From Bermanella sp044597725 (lineage in GTDB: Bacteria > Pseudomonadota > Gammaproteobacteria > Pseudomonadales > Oceanobacteraceae): DNA of 64,000 bases. The translations under genes and the position numbers were made by a program. The stretch lies in assembly GCF_044597725.1 (NCBI RefSeq), contig NZ_CP139003.1, forward strand, positions 992,001 through 1,056,000, read 5' to 3'. Shown here in pieces: positions 9,332 to 18,638 of the stretch. How positions within the stretch are numbered: position 1 is the first letter of the stretch; every line of letters begins with the position of its first letter. The notes under the pieces are model-generated. The model made no database searches and was not told the DNA's origin. It was given only the letters and a program-made list of their open reading frames with translations.

Positions 9332-9808
9332 ATGAAAGCATCGGCCGATATCCTTGATGCATTAAATAGCGTGTTAACAACAGAGTTAACATCTATAAAT
9401 CATTACTTTTTGCATGCGAGAATGTATCGCAATTGGGGGTTCGAAAACCTCGATAAAGTAAGCTATAAAAAATCCATTAAAGACATGAAGCAAGCGGATG
9501 CACTTATTGAACGTATCCTTATGTTAGAAGGGTTACCAAACCTACAAAAGCTATCACCACTAAAAGTAGGTGAAGAAGCAAAAGAAATGATTACTTTGGA
9601 TCAAACCTTTCAGCATGAACAAATTATCCAAATGAAATCGGCGATTGCATTATGTGAAGATAAAAAAGATTTTGTTAGCCGTGCAATCTTAGTTGAAATT
9701 TTAGAATACGAAGAAGACTACCTCGATTTTGTTGAAACACAGAAACATCAAATTTCAACCATGGGTATAGAAAACTTCTTACAATCTCAAATAGAAGAGG
9801 ATGAATAA
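9332..9808 (+). CDS. bfr: Bacterioferritin subunit, haem-ligand type with degenerate ferroxidase site
   Basis: A 158-residue ferritin-like four-helix protein of the bacterioferritin iron-storage shell. Aligned without gaps to E. coli Bfr, residue 52 is Met, the inter-subunit haem ligand. Several ferroxidase ligands are changed: Glu51 to Asp, His54 to Gln, Glu94 to Gln and His130 to Tyr, while Glu18 and Glu127 remain. It should therefore bind haem at a dimer interface but oxidise Fe(II) poorly alone. It starts 2 bp before a second bacterioferritin gene with the opposite pattern, implying a mixed 24-mer as known from Neisseria and Magnetospirillum. Start ATG 9332 follows AAAAGG. The numbering comes from my manual count. 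Confidence 0.92.
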   Translation: MKASADILDALNSVLTTELTSINHYFLHARMYRNWGFENLDKVSYKKSIKDMKQADALIERILMLEGLPNLQKLSPLKVGEEAKEMITLDQTFQHEQIIQMKSAIALCEDKKDFVSRAILVEILEYEEDYLDFVETQKHQISTMGIENFLQSQIEEDE

Positions 9809-9810
9809 TC

Positions 9811-10278
9811 ATGAAAGGTAATCAAGCAATAATCGATGCCCTTAATGGTCTGCTGGCATATGAGCTAGCCGCCATGGACCAATACTTTATTCATTCAGAA
9901 ATGTATGCCGACTGGGGCTTAACTAAATTATATGAGCGAATTGCTCATGAATTTGATGATGAAAAAGGTCATGCTAAAAAACTCATCGAGCGCATATTGA
10001 TGCTTGAGGGTAAACCCAACATGGTTGACCGCGATGGTTTAAACATTGGTGACGATGTACCTGCCATGTTGCAAAGTGACTTAGATGTTGAGTATGCAGT
10101 GGGTAATGCACTAAAAGAAGCTATAGCTCTGTGTGAAAAGCAAAAAGATTTTGTTACCAGAGACATCTTACAAGTTCTATTAGATGATACCGAACAAGAC
10201 CATGCTTACTGGTTAGAGCAGCAGCTTGGCCTAATCAAGCGCATTGGTTTACAAAATTATTTACAGTCTCAAATGTAA
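9811..10278 (+). CDS. bfr: Bacterioferritin subunit, ferroxidase type lacking haem Met
   Basis: A 155-residue partner subunit. Ferroxidase ligands are intact: Glu18, Glu51, His54, Glu94, and the DTEQDH motif supplying the last Glu and His (128/131, one residue shifted from E. coli). Position 52 is Lys instead of the haem-ligating Met. This is the BfrA/FtnA-like pattern, with the C-terminus GLQNYLQSQM typical of the family. The gene lies 2 bp after the first bacterioferritin and is surely co-transcribed and co-assembled with it. It would oxidise Fe(II) for storage, while the partner's haem helps electron release during mobilisation. That division is established for other heteropolymeric bacterioferritins and inferred here. 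Confidence 0.93.
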   Translation: MKGNQAIIDALNGLLAYELAAMDQYFIHSEMYADWGLTKLYERIAHEFDDEKGHAKKLIERILMLEGKPNMVDRDGLNIGDDVPAMLQSDLDVEYAVGNALKEAIALCEKQKDFVTRDILQVLLDDTEQDHAYWLEQQLGLIKRIGLQNYLQSQM

Positions 10279-10316
10279 ATTGCCCATAAGTATTGGCTAA
10301 CACCTCTATTAAAGAG

Positions 10317-10346
10317 GGTGTCTATTGCTAAGCAATAGACACCTTT
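10317..10346 (+). terminator. Rho-independent terminator after the bfr pair
   Basis: Stem GGTGTCTATTGC/GCAATAGACACC with a 3-base loop, followed by TTTT. A second overlapping stem (ACACCTCT/AGAGGGTGT, about 10299-10320) precedes it. This closes the bacterioferritin operon. Confidence 0.85.
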
Positions 10347-10404
10347 TCATAGTGCTGGTTTTTAGGCACACTTGACGTCTCTCTCGTGCTAGGGTCTGGC
10401 GTTA

Positions 10405-11751
10405 ATGAAACCAACTATTATTATACTCGCCCCCATTTTGGCTTGGTTGTTGTCTTCCTGGTTTGCCCCCAGTGAAAACATTCAACATGGCCTATTTATC
10501 TTAATGCTGGCGGCCAGCTATTGGCTGACCCAAGTTATCCATTTATCGGTTACTGCGTTGCTGATTCCCGTTGTGGCAGTATTACTTGGTGCCCTTGATA
10601 TGAGTACCGCGTTAAGCAGTTTTGCACACCCCATCATCTTTTTATTTTTAGGCGGGTTTGCGCTAGCGGCGGCATTAAAGCAGCACGGAATTGATATTTG
10701 GATAGCTCAAGCCATTATTAAACAGGCCCGTGGCCATGGCCTGCTTGTATGCCTGTTGTTGTTCATGATCTCAGCCGTTCTATCCATGTGGATTAGTAAT
10801 ACCGCCACCGTGGCCATGATGTTACCCATTGCTCTGGGTTTATTGGCATCAATTACTTATACCGAAAAACCCTCAACTTACTGGTTTGTATTATTGGGTA
10901 TGGCCTATTCGGCCAGTATTGGGGGGATTGCCACCTTGGTTGGGAGTCCGCCTAATGCCATTGCAGCCTCGGCTCTTAATATTGGTTTTCGTGAATGGTT
11001 AGCCCTTGGTTTGCCTATAACTCTTGTATTGCTGCCTATTATGTGGGGCCTATTGTACTTTTTATGCAAGCCTGACCTTGCATCCTTAGCCGCAGTGAAA
11101 CTAGATAAAAATGATGATGTAGAGCAAACCAAGCTCATCTGGAATGGTACAACGTTGAGTACCTTAGTTATATTTTTTGTCACAGCACTTTTATGGGTAA
11201 TGGGTGGATATGTTCAGCCATTAATTGGCATTGAGCAAAATTATGATACTTGGGTTGCCATAGCGGCCATTGTTGCACTGCACATGAGTGGAAGTTTGAG
11301 TTTTGCTCATTTCGAAAAGAATACGCAATGGAGTGTTTTATTATTATTTGGTGGTGGTTTGTGTTTAAGTGCGATTTTAACCACGACTCAAGCCAGCGGT
11401 TTTTTAGCCAACCAAATAGCAGAATTAATTGATGGCGTACCGATATTTGTTTTACTGTTGGTGGTCATTGGTTTTGTTGTTTTTATGACAGAGATCTCAA
11501 GCAATACAGCCCTTGCTGCACTTATGGTTCCCACCTTTATTAGTATTGCTCAGGTAATTGGTTTAGACCCAATGCTATTGGCAAGTGTGATCGCCATAGG
11601 TGCGTCTTGCGCATTTATGTTGCCTGTTGCCACCCCTCCAAATGCTATCGTATTTGCTAGCGGTTATGTACCGCAAAGCAATATGATGCGCATAGGAATG
11701 ATGTTGAACTGTGTTTCTATACTTTTATTGGCGCTGTGGTTTAGTGGCTAG
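10405..11751 (+). CDS. SLC13/DASS-family sodium-coupled anion permease
   Basis: A 448-residue polytopic inner-membrane permease with about 12 hydrophobic segments. Motifs include SFAHPIIFLFLGGFALAAALKQHGI, the SNTATVAMMLPIA stretch near residue 133 (SNT sodium/substrate loop), the second SNTALAALMVPTF near residue 366, and the LPVATPPNAIVF signature near 407. The two inverted SNT repeats are hallmarks of the divalent-anion:Na+ symporters (dicarboxylate, sulfate or phosphate). The substrate cannot be told. It is a single gene whose end overlaps by 11 bp the end of the convergent ABC exporter gene. No TrkA-C domains are present, so it belongs to the short form. Confidence 0.85.
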   Translation: MKPTIIILAPILAWLLSSWFAPSENIQHGLFILMLAASYWLTQVIHLSVTALLIPVVAVLLGALDMSTALSSFAHPIIFLFLGGFALAAALKQHGIDIWIAQAIIKQARGHGLLVCLLLFMISAVLSMWISNTATVAMMLPIALGLLASITYTEKPSTYWFVLLGMAYSASIGGIATLVGSPPNAIAASALNIGFREWLALGLPITLVLLPIMWGLLYFLCKPDLASLAAVKLDKNDDVEQTKLIWNGTTLSTLVIFFVTALLWVMGGYVQPLIGIEQNYDTWVAIAAIVALHMSGSLSFAHFEKNTQWSVLLLFGGGLCLSAILTTTQASGFLANQIAELIDGVPIFVLLLVVIGFVVFMTEISSNTALAALMVPTFISIAQVIGLDPMLLASVIAIGASCAFMLPVATPPNAIVFASGYVPQSNMMRIGMMLNCVSILLLALWFSG

Positions 11752-13501
11752 TCTCATAAGAGGCTAGTCGTTGTTCTTGCTGTTGGTATTCGTAGAGTTT
11801 ACGGTAATAACCATCGTCTAGCTGTAGTAGTTCACCATGGGGGCCGCGCTCAATAATTTCACCTTTACTTAACACCAGTATTTCATCAGCTTCACGAATT
11901 GTTGATAGCCGGTGAGCCACAACCACCAGAGAAACCTGTCCTTTCAAACGCATAAGTGCTTGCTGAACCAATTGCTCGGTTTGTGAGTCGAGGCTAGCGG
12001 TGGCTTCGTCCAATAGTAGAATACGTGGCGAGCCCGCCAATGCTCGCGCCATGGCAACCAATTGTCGCTGCCCGGTAGATAAGTTGGCACCACCTTCACC
12101 CAAAGGTGTATCAAGCCCCTGAGGTAAACTTTCTATAAGTGGCATAAGCTGAGCATCAATAGCAGCCTGTTTTATCTTGGCCTCATCAATATCTCGGTCC
12201 ATGATTATATTGTCTTTTAACGAGCCCACTTTTATAAACGGATCTTGTGGAATTAAACCAATGGCTTGGGTTCGACATCGTTCGGTTAAACTATTTAGTG
12301 CACGGTTATCTAAGTTAATTTCACCTTGTTGTACTGGGTAGTGCCCTAAAAGTAAATTCAACAAGGTAGACTTACCACTACCGGTTCGACCGACAATGGC
12401 AACAAAACGCCCTAAAGGTAAATCCATATTTATATGCTTTAAAACAGGTTCACCTTGTTTATAAGCAAAACTTAAATCTCTTATATAAATGGAGGCATCT
12501 ATTACTGGCTTATCATCTTGGCCATCTTCTTCTAGTGGCACATGCATGAGGTTGTTAATGCGTTGGCCTGCAACAATAGCGGTTTGGAAAATACTAAAGC
12601 GCTGGGTCATTTCTACCAAGGGTTCGGTGAATCGGCCAAGATATAAAATAAATGCGTAAAGCACCCCAATTTCTGCTGTCCCTGCAAGTATGTCGTGACC
12701 AAATACTAAAATAACCCCAGCTAAAATAGCTGTTGAGATTAAGTCCATGGCAGGCCTTAATAGCAAACCTGAGGCACGAACTTGACGCATGCGAGCCAGA
12801 TATTGGCCATCGTTAACGGTGGCGAAGTCGTTGGCAAATCGTTGTGTTTGGTTCATGGCTTGCAATACCGGCATGCCGTTTATGGCTTCAGATATATGGA
12901 TATTTTGCTCAGCCCGTTTAGCTCGTACTTCGGCAACCGCAGGCCCTGAATATTTTTGATATAACATCACCATTACAATAACGATTGGAACCATAGCAAG
13001 GGCGATGAGCATCAGCTGAACATCAAGTAACGCCATCCCAATTAATATACCAATTATTAATACGGTGCTGCTGACAATGGTGGCCAAAAAGTCAACATAG
13101 AGTTCTTTGAGTGACTCGGTATCATTGGTAATACGAGATAGGGTTTGACCACTAATAGATTGATCATGCCAAGACATGGGTAAGGCCAAAACATGGTTGA
13201 ATACATTACGACGCAATTGGGCAATGGTATTCAATGCGATATCCGCAAATAGAATACTCTGCATATAGCGAAAACCCGAAGCAATCAAAACAGAGGCAAG
13301 GTATACGGCCGCTAAAACCATCATTAAGTTAAGTTGATAGTTTTCGGGAACGAGGTATTCGTCTATATAGTATTTAACCAAATATGGGCCCACAACCTCG
13401 GCTGCGGTACTAATAAACAGCATGACAATGCCCAAAATAAGAATGCGTCTTTGGTTTGCAAAGACAGGGGCTAAAAGCAAAGATAATGTTGAATTATTCA
13501 A
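11741..13501 (-). CDS. mdlB: ABC exporter half-transporter (MdlB type), second subunit
   Basis: An ABC exporter half-molecule with an N-terminal six-span membrane domain and C-terminal ATPase: Walker A GRTGSGKSTLLNL, Walker B ILLLDEATASLD with a catalytic Glu, and a modified signature LSTGQRQL. I choose a TTG start at 13499-13501. It overlaps the stop of the preceding gene (TTGAATAA), has GGAG 8 bases upstream and begins the protein at LNNSTLSLLLAPV. An ATG 27 bp further upstream (13528) is possible but has no good ribosome site. It pairs with the overlapping upstream gene; together they resemble MdlA/MdlB or SmdAB heterodimers. The substrate is unknown, possibly lipids, drugs or peptides. 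Confidence 0.87.
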   Translation of the reverse strand: MNNSTLSLLLAPVFANQRRILILGIVMLFISTAAEVVGPYLVKYYIDEYLVPENYQLNLMMVLAAVYLASVLIASGFRYMQSILFADIALNTIAQLRRNVFNHVLALPMSWHDQSISGQTLSRITNDTESLKELYVDFLATIVSSTVLIIGILIGMALLDVQLMLIALAMVPIVIVMVMLYQKYSGPAVAEVRAKRAEQNIHISEAINGMPVLQAMNQTQRFANDFATVNDGQYLARMRQVRASGLLLRPAMDLISTAILAGVILVFGHDILAGTAEIGVLYAFILYLGRFTEPLVEMTQRFSIFQTAIVAGQRINNLMHVPLEEDGQDDKPVIDASIYIRDLSFAYKQGEPVLKHINMDLPLGRFVAIVGRTGSGKSTLLNLLLGHYPVQQGEINLDNRALNSLTERCRTQAIGLIPQDPFIKVGSLKDNIIMDRDIDEAKIKQAAIDAQLMPLIESLPQGLDTPLGEGGANLSTGQRQLVAMARALAGSPRILLLDEATASLDSQTEQLVQQALMRLKGQVSLVVVAHRLSTIREADEILVLSKGEIIERGPHGELLQLDDGYYRKLYEYQQQEQRLASYETSH

Positions 13502-15287
13502 GGTCTGACTCCAACTGCTGGTGCGCATACATCTGGCTATACCAACCTTTCGTTGCCAATAATGTTGCGTGTGTGCCTTGTTCCAGTATTTCACCATGAT
13601 TAAGTACAATAATGTGGTCGGCATCTTTTACCGCACTTAAACGATGGGCAACGATAATAATACTACGCAGACCTTTCTCTAGCTTTAATGTGGCCAGTAA
13701 CTGTTGTTCTGTCTCAGCATCCACAGCAGAAAGAGTATCGTCTAAGCATAAAATAGAGGCGTTGCGCATTAGTGCGCGAGCAAGAGCAATACGCTGGCGT
13801 TGCCCGCCAGAAAGAGTAACGCCTTTTTCGCCTACTATTGTATCGAGGCCATGGGGAAGCTGTGTAATGTCTTGCTCGAGTTGTGCGCGTTTTACAAACT
13901 GCCAAATTAGGTCGTCATTACTGCTAGGGGCACCCAGTGCAATATTGCCTTTTAGTGTATTACTAAACAATATCGGGTCTTGTGGAACCATGGCGAAAAT
14001 ATCACGCACCGCTTGTAACTGATAATCTTGAATACTTTTTTGATTAATTAAAATTTCATTTTGATTCGATTCATAGTGACGCTGAATCAATCTTAATAAA
14101 GTTGTTTTGCCCGCACCGGTTGGTCCAACAATACCTAAGGTTTTACCATGCTCAAGTTCAAAATGAATGTCTTTTAATACTGGCTGTTGAGCATGTTTGT
14201 AATGGAACGCTTTAATCTCAACCGCTAAGTTGATGGCCTGAGGCTTATGCAATGTCCCTTCATCTGTAATTGTGTCGGGTATATTAATTAACTCATGCAG
14301 GCGGTCATGGGCCGCACTGCCACGGTGATACAAGTTTAAAAACCAACCAAATGCAAACATAGGCCAAATTAAAAAACCTAAATACAGATAAAAGCTCGTG
14401 AGTTGCCCTAGGGTGAGTTCATCATTGGCAATTAACCAGCTTCCCATTAGAAGTGATAATAATGTGGAGGCACCAAGAGCAGCTAATACCAGAGGATCGA
14501 AGAGAGCATCGATACGCGCAACTTTCATGTTTGCATCTTTGGCTTGTTGGGTGAGTGCATCAAAATCAGCTTTCAATACATGCTGCAAGCCCAACGCTCG
14601 CATGGGTTTTAACCCCGCCAAGGATTGTTGAGTATGATCGTTTAAGTCTGAGAAGCGGTCTAATGCAGTGGTAAACGCGCTGTGAATTCTATTGCCAAGT
14701 TCACGGAATACATAGGTCATAATAGGAAATGGAATAAGTGATACCAATGCTAGACGCCAGTCGATGGCAATAACCATGAAGGCCACCACTAGAATTAAGG
14801 TGAGTAAGCCATCAAACGCCGCCAAAACCGCTTCACCTACCGTCATCTCAATGTTATCCACATCGTTAGTGGCTCGTGCCATGAGATCACCGGTGCGGTA
14901 ATTCTGGAAGAACATAGGCCCTAATTTGCTTAAGCGTTTATATAAGTAATTGCGTAAATTGACACTTAAACGGTACGAAGTACTAAACAGGGCTAAACGC
15001 CAAATGTAACGCAATACGTACATAGCAAAGCCTAGGCCCACCAGTAATGCGAATAACCCCCATAGGCCATCACTTCCCATGTTGCCTGCGCGTACTTCAT
15101 CTATGCCTTTACCTACCAGCCATGGAATAGAAATATCAATAAAGCCAATGGTTAATAAGCAACTAATAGCCAATATATAGGTGCGTTTATGCAAACCAAT
15201 AAAAGCCATAATAGTGGCCAAAATATTATGCTTAAGCCATTTCTCGGGTGGCTGCGTAAAAGGTATTTTGCCTGTTGGTTGTGTCAT
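13494..15287 (-). CDS. mdlA: ABC exporter half-transporter (MdlA type), first subunit
   Basis: A 597-residue half-exporter with six membrane spans then an ATPase domain: Walker A GPTGAGKTTLLRL, canonical signature LSGGQRQRIALARAL, and Walker B ILCLDDTLSAVD, where the catalytic Glu is replaced by Asp. The partner (11741-13501) has the reverse pattern, Glu after Walker B but LSTGQ signature. The heterodimer should therefore have one consensus and one degenerate ATP site, as in other heterodimeric exporters. It overlaps the lysE-like gene upstream by 4 bp (ATGA) and the mdlB-like gene downstream. The three genes form one translationally coupled operon. Confidence 0.9.
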   Translation of the reverse strand: MTQPTGKIPFTQPPEKWLKHNILATIMAFIGLHKRTYILAISCLLTIGFIDISIPWLVGKGIDEVRAGNMGSDGLWGLFALLVGLGFAMYVLRYIWRLALFSTSYRLSVNLRNYLYKRLSKLGPMFFQNYRTGDLMARATNDVDNIEMTVGEAVLAAFDGLLTLILVVAFMVIAIDWRLALVSLIPFPIMTYVFRELGNRIHSAFTTALDRFSDLNDHTQQSLAGLKPMRALGLQHVLKADFDALTQQAKDANMKVARIDALFDPLVLAALGASTLLSLLMGSWLIANDELTLGQLTSFYLYLGFLIWPMFAFGWFLNLYHRGSAAHDRLHELINIPDTITDEGTLHKPQAINLAVEIKAFHYKHAQQPVLKDIHFELEHGKTLGIVGPTGAGKTTLLRLIQRHYESNQNEILINQKSIQDYQLQAVRDIFAMVPQDPILFSNTLKGNIALGAPSSNDDLIWQFVKRAQLEQDITQLPHGLDTIVGEKGVTLSGGQRQRIALARALMRNASILCLDDTLSAVDAETEQQLLATLKLEKGLRSIIIVAHRLSAVKDADHIIVLNHGEILEQGTHATLLATKGWYSQMYAHQQLESDLE

Positions 15288-15910
15288 GATAACGATTTAA
15301 CCGCGTCTAAAATAATTGGCGCCAAGGACAAAATTAATAACAATGCCATAGCTTGGTTAAAGTAAAAATGATGCTTTGGGTGCTTTAATAAGTGGCGTAA
15401 GCCACTGCCAAAGACCAGCCAGATAAGCGCGGATGGTATGGCAGTGATGAAAAATATTAATGCAAATACACCTGCTTGTTGGGTAACACTTAATTGCGGC
15501 TGGCTATAAGTGGCAATAGCCCCTGTTGCCATAATCCATGCTTTGCCATTTACCCATTGAAATAAGGCCGCTTTGCGAAAACCAATTCTGGGTTTATCTT
15601 TTGCTTCAATTTCTTTTACTGGAGCAGTGGCAATTAGCCAAGCTAAATATAGCAAGTAGGCCAAACCGAGCCACCTAATAACGCCATGAAGCCACGGGTA
15701 CTGATGGAAGATAGCGCTAAACCCCAAGCCAAGCAGCAATACCATAGCGGGGAACCCCAGTACGATACCGGCAAACATAGGTAAACTGCGTTTTATGCCA
15801 ACATTAACACCCGATGCCATTAATAAAACGTTATTGGGGCCTGGCGTCACAGCCATGGTAAAGGCAAATAATAATAGCCCCATATAAGGGGCTAACCAAA
15901 CTGTATCCAT
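15284..15910 (-). CDS. LysE/RhtB-family amino-acid exporter
   Basis: A 208-residue inner-membrane protein with five to six hydrophobic segments. The N-terminal family motif FTMAVTPGPNNVLLMASGVNVGIKRS (residues 17-42) is diagnostic of LysE/RhtB exporters, and GLAYLLYLAWL follows in the third span. These proteins export amino acids or derivatives by proton exchange. Its TGA overlaps the ATG of the MdlA-like gene (15284-15287), so it is translationally coupled to the ABC exporter; it starts 12 bp after the DUF885 gene's stop. The substrate is unknown; linkage to an exporter pair and a peptidase may suggest disposal of amino acids. Confidence 0.9.
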   Translation of the reverse strand: MDTVWLAPYMGLLLFAFTMAVTPGPNNVLLMASGVNVGIKRSLPMFAGIVLGFPAMVLLLGLGFSAIFHQYPWLHGVIRWLGLAYLLYLAWLIATAPVKEIEAKDKPRIGFRKAALFQWVNGKAWIMATGAIATYSQPQLSVTQQAGVFALIFFITAIPSALIWLVFGSGLRHLLKHPKHHFYFNQAMALLLILSLAPIILDAVKSLS

Positions 15911-15922
15911 TATTGTTTTCGC

Positions 15923-17620
15923 TTAAAGGTAACCGTAGTGGGCAAATACTTTGCGCAAGCTCTCTACAGGCATGCAGCCTGAATTCACATAAACATCATG
16001 GAATGCACGATCGAGCTCTAACGGTGTAAGTTGTTTTTTATTGGCTTGTTGAATATCGGTTTTAAGCTGCCAAACTAAGCGGTTACCGGTTAAGTAACTG
16101 AGTGGATAGCCTTGCTCCATGGAGTACCAATTGAGTTCAGCTTGGACTCGGCCATCGGTAAAGCCTGTGGCTGCTTTTAATAGCTTAGCGGCATTTTCAA
16201 ATACATCTTCGCTATCATAGTTTAACTCTAGCCCCATATCCAAATACGCTTTATTATTGGTCATGAAATATAAATCAATGCCTACCCGTGCGACCAATCG
16301 TGTCATTTCACGTTTGGCAATAAAACGTGCTTCGTCTACTAGTTCATCACCAATATAGCCAATATCAAGCATGTAATCTTCAAGCATGGTGGTCCAGCCT
16401 TCGGCATGTTCATTGGCACTAAATATTCGACGAACAAACGATGGATGCAACGCTGCACTGGCAAGTTGTAAGTGGTGCCCTGGAATACCTTCGTGAATCA
16501 TCATTACCGGAATACCTAAAAGAGTATGCTCCGATAACTGATCGTGTTTGAGCGTGAGATACACCATGCTATCTTTACTGCCTTCTCTTAGTGCCAGAGG
16601 TGGCCACATGGCACCCGCAGGAATCACAGGCTCTAAAAAGCTCGGTGTTTTTAGAATGGTCATCTTTTGCTGTTTAGGCAGCGGAAATAGCTGATTTTTT
16701 TGAATAAACGTTTCTATGCCTTGGATCTGTTCATGGTAGTAATCGAGTATAGAGTCAAGGTCACCATTTTTTAACGGTGCGGCAAATTGCTCGTTTAAAA
16801 AAGTATGTAGCTGTTCCTGATTAGTATCGCTCGGCAGGTCGTACTTTGCCGCAAGTTTTGTGGTTAAATCGTTAAGTAGCTGTTGGGTTTCAAGCATAAA
16901 CTGTTTAGCCATTTGCGCTAATTCTGATGGCGTTTTATAAATCTGGCGCAATGCTAATAATTCATTTACTTTATCTTCGCCAATACTAAAATCATCAATA
17001 GTAGGTCGTGAAGAAATATCGGTAAGATATTCAGTAAGCGCCTGCTTACATTGGTCAATAGCATTTTCTAATTCGGCCAGTGAAGCGTAGTTTTCTTGTT
17101 TAGCCCATGCATAAATCGTGTCTAAAAAATCAGGAATCCCTTCGCCTTGCTCAAGCTCAACCTGCATCCAGCGAGTAATAGGTTGGCTAACAACTTGACG
17201 CTCTATGGCTAAGTATTCCGGTGCTTGCTGTAGCCGACTAACAATGTTGTCTAAACGCGCACTGGCTGAGCGGTTATCATTAACAAACAATTGAAAGATG
17301 CCCGCACTGATACCATCCACACCACCAGGCCTTCTGCGACGTTGCGGTTGATCATGTTGTTGCAGTTCATGAAAGAAGATGGCCCGTTTAAGATCAAGGG
17401 TCATTAACTCTAAGTCGAGAGATTCATCGAAGTCTTCACTACTGGTTTGCTCTATTGATGCTAATAATGCCTTAGCTTGGTCAATATGCTTTTGTTCTGA
17501 CGCTAAGCTTGGGTCGCCTAGCTGACCTAAAAAGTCGGTGGCCCCTAGCTCCATATTGGTAAATGGGTCGGAAAGAATGTGCTGACGAAATTGTTGTTCA
17601 ATATCGGTAAAAGTAGTCAT
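15923..17620 (-). CDS. DUF885-family putative zinc metallopeptidase (cytoplasmic)
   Basis: A DUF885 protein of 565 residues from the ATG at 17618-17620. An upstream in-frame TTG would add 20 residues but has no better site. The family motif HEGIPGHHLQLA (about residue 375) supplies the presumed zinc ligands and catalytic glutamate. The terminal region EQGYPLSYLTGNRL and MPVESLRKVFAHYGYL is typical too. Unlike many DUF885 members it has no signal peptide, so it is probably cytoplasmic. Family members resemble oligopeptidases, but few have defined substrates. It is the first gene of a leftward operon with the LysE-type and MdlAB-type exporters. Confidence 0.85.
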   Translation of the reverse strand: MTTFTDIEQQFRQHILSDPFTNMELGATDFLGQLGDPSLASEQKHIDQAKALLASIEQTSSEDFDESLDLELMTLDLKRAIFFHELQQHDQPQRRRRPGGVDGISAGIFQLFVNDNRSASARLDNIVSRLQQAPEYLAIERQVVSQPITRWMQVELEQGEGIPDFLDTIYAWAKQENYASLAELENAIDQCKQALTEYLTDISSRPTIDDFSIGEDKVNELLALRQIYKTPSELAQMAKQFMLETQQLLNDLTTKLAAKYDLPSDTNQEQLHTFLNEQFAAPLKNGDLDSILDYYHEQIQGIETFIQKNQLFPLPKQQKMTILKTPSFLEPVIPAGAMWPPLALREGSKDSMVYLTLKHDQLSEHTLLGIPVMMIHEGIPGHHLQLASAALHPSFVRRIFSANEHAEGWTTMLEDYMLDIGYIGDELVDEARFIAKREMTRLVARVGIDLYFMTNNKAYLDMGLELNYDSEDVFENAAKLLKAATGFTDGRVQAELNWYSMEQGYPLSYLTGNRLVWQLKTDIQQANKKQLTPLELDRAFHDVYVNSGCMPVESLRKVFAHYGYL

Positions 17621-17990
17621 AGCTTGTGGCCATTTATATATAAAAGGGGGGGTAACAGCTGAGTTTAGCAAACACTCCAAATTTAGAACAGAGTAGTGGT
17701 GTATTAATATCCTTACGAGATAAATGTCTTATTTTAAGTGTATAACTCATACTTTTCGTATATCGCTAGCTAATTGTGTTGCAATTTTGGTATGGGAATT
17801 AAGTACAGTTATTCGTGAATATATTGACTTTTATTAGTGATAATCCTGGCATAGCTCTGGCCGTATGTTCTCGTTGAGGGGTTGATATCTTATTTAAATA
17901 ACATTATTGTGGGAACTATCAGGCAGTTTGGAAGTCTTGTAAACCTAGGTGCTGTAACTTTTAGTATAAAATTAAGGCTTTAATGAGTTT
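17621..17990. other. Divergent intergenic region DUF885 / metal-resistance island
   Basis: A 370-bp AT-rich spacer between two divergent units. It should contain the promoters for the leftward DUF885 operon and the rightward Czc cluster. I see no clear metal-regulator operator and no gene. Confidence 0.45.
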
Positions 17991-18344
17991 ATGCTTCGCC
18001 ATTACGTAACATACTTGTTAGTTTTACTGATTGCTGTGCAATCGGTGGCGAATGTGGGTGATATACACACGTCCCATCAGTCTGGAACAGAACACGTGGA
18101 ATTCAATCATTCGCACCAATCACCTGCAGACTTGAACGATTATGAACTCGACAAGCGTGGACAGCTTAGTTTTGATTGTCATCACTGCTGTCACTGTCAT
18201 AGTCACAGTACTATATTCCTCACAGGAGCATTTTCACATTTATCCGCGATATTTTTGATTAATGCAAAAGGCGACTATTTTGCCAATCTTACCTGTGGAA
18301 TCCCTCCATCTCTATTTCGTCCTCCTATTCATAGTTATTCTTAA
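17991..18344 (+). CDS. Small His/Cys-rich secreted protein preceding czcCBA (CzcI-like)
   Basis: A 117-residue protein with a hydrophobic signal (about 5-22, LLVLLIAVQSVA) and a strongly metal-binding middle. Histidines are scattered at residues 26-45, and the cluster CHHCCHCHSHS lies near residues 61-71, followed by a second hydrophobic patch. Size, position directly upstream of czcC and the Cys/His cluster suggest a CzcI-like accessory or metal-sensing protein, probably periplasmic or membrane-anchored. I do not recognise a firm family. Direct metal binding is inferred from composition only. The ATG at 17991 has no strong ribosome site. Confidence 0.6.
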   Translation: MLRHYVTYLLVLLIAVQSVANVGDIHTSHQSGTEHVEFNHSHQSPADLNDYELDKRGQLSFDCHHCCHCHSHSTIFLTGAFSHLSAIFLINAKGDYFANLTCGIPPSLFRPPIHSYS

Positions 18345-18638
18345 AAGCATATCGTTAATCTCTGTAGCTATCTATCAGTTACAGTAATAAATATATCTAG
18401 TTTTAGAATGGAATACTATGAAACCTATTAATATCGGCTTTTTGTCGAGTGTCACGTGTGCAAATACGTTGATACGACGCAGCGCCTTTCTGAATTGTGT
18501 GCTTGAAACTCAATTTATAATCAGAGTTACACTAAAAAAACTGTCTCAGGGCACGAATTCTTATCAAAATAACCGTTTAAAATCACAATGTTCAATGTAT
18601 GGTCAAACCATAAATTATTAATTTTTAGGAGCACCATA
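18345..18638. other. Spacer between the His/Cys-rich gene and czcC
   Basis: 294 bp without a convincing gene. A 67-codon frame (18418-18621) has no recognisable features, is not hydrophobic in any organised way, and overlaps nothing conserved, so I do not call it. The spacer may hold a second promoter for czcCBA. Confidence 0.4.

Noticed and set aside
10905..11183. Antisense frames within the SLC13 gene
   Set aside because: Shadows of a well-supported membrane protein on the plus strand.
18418..18621. 67-codon frame between the His/Cys-rich gene and czcC
   Set aside because: No domain, signal or conserved feature, and no good ribosome site. Not called.
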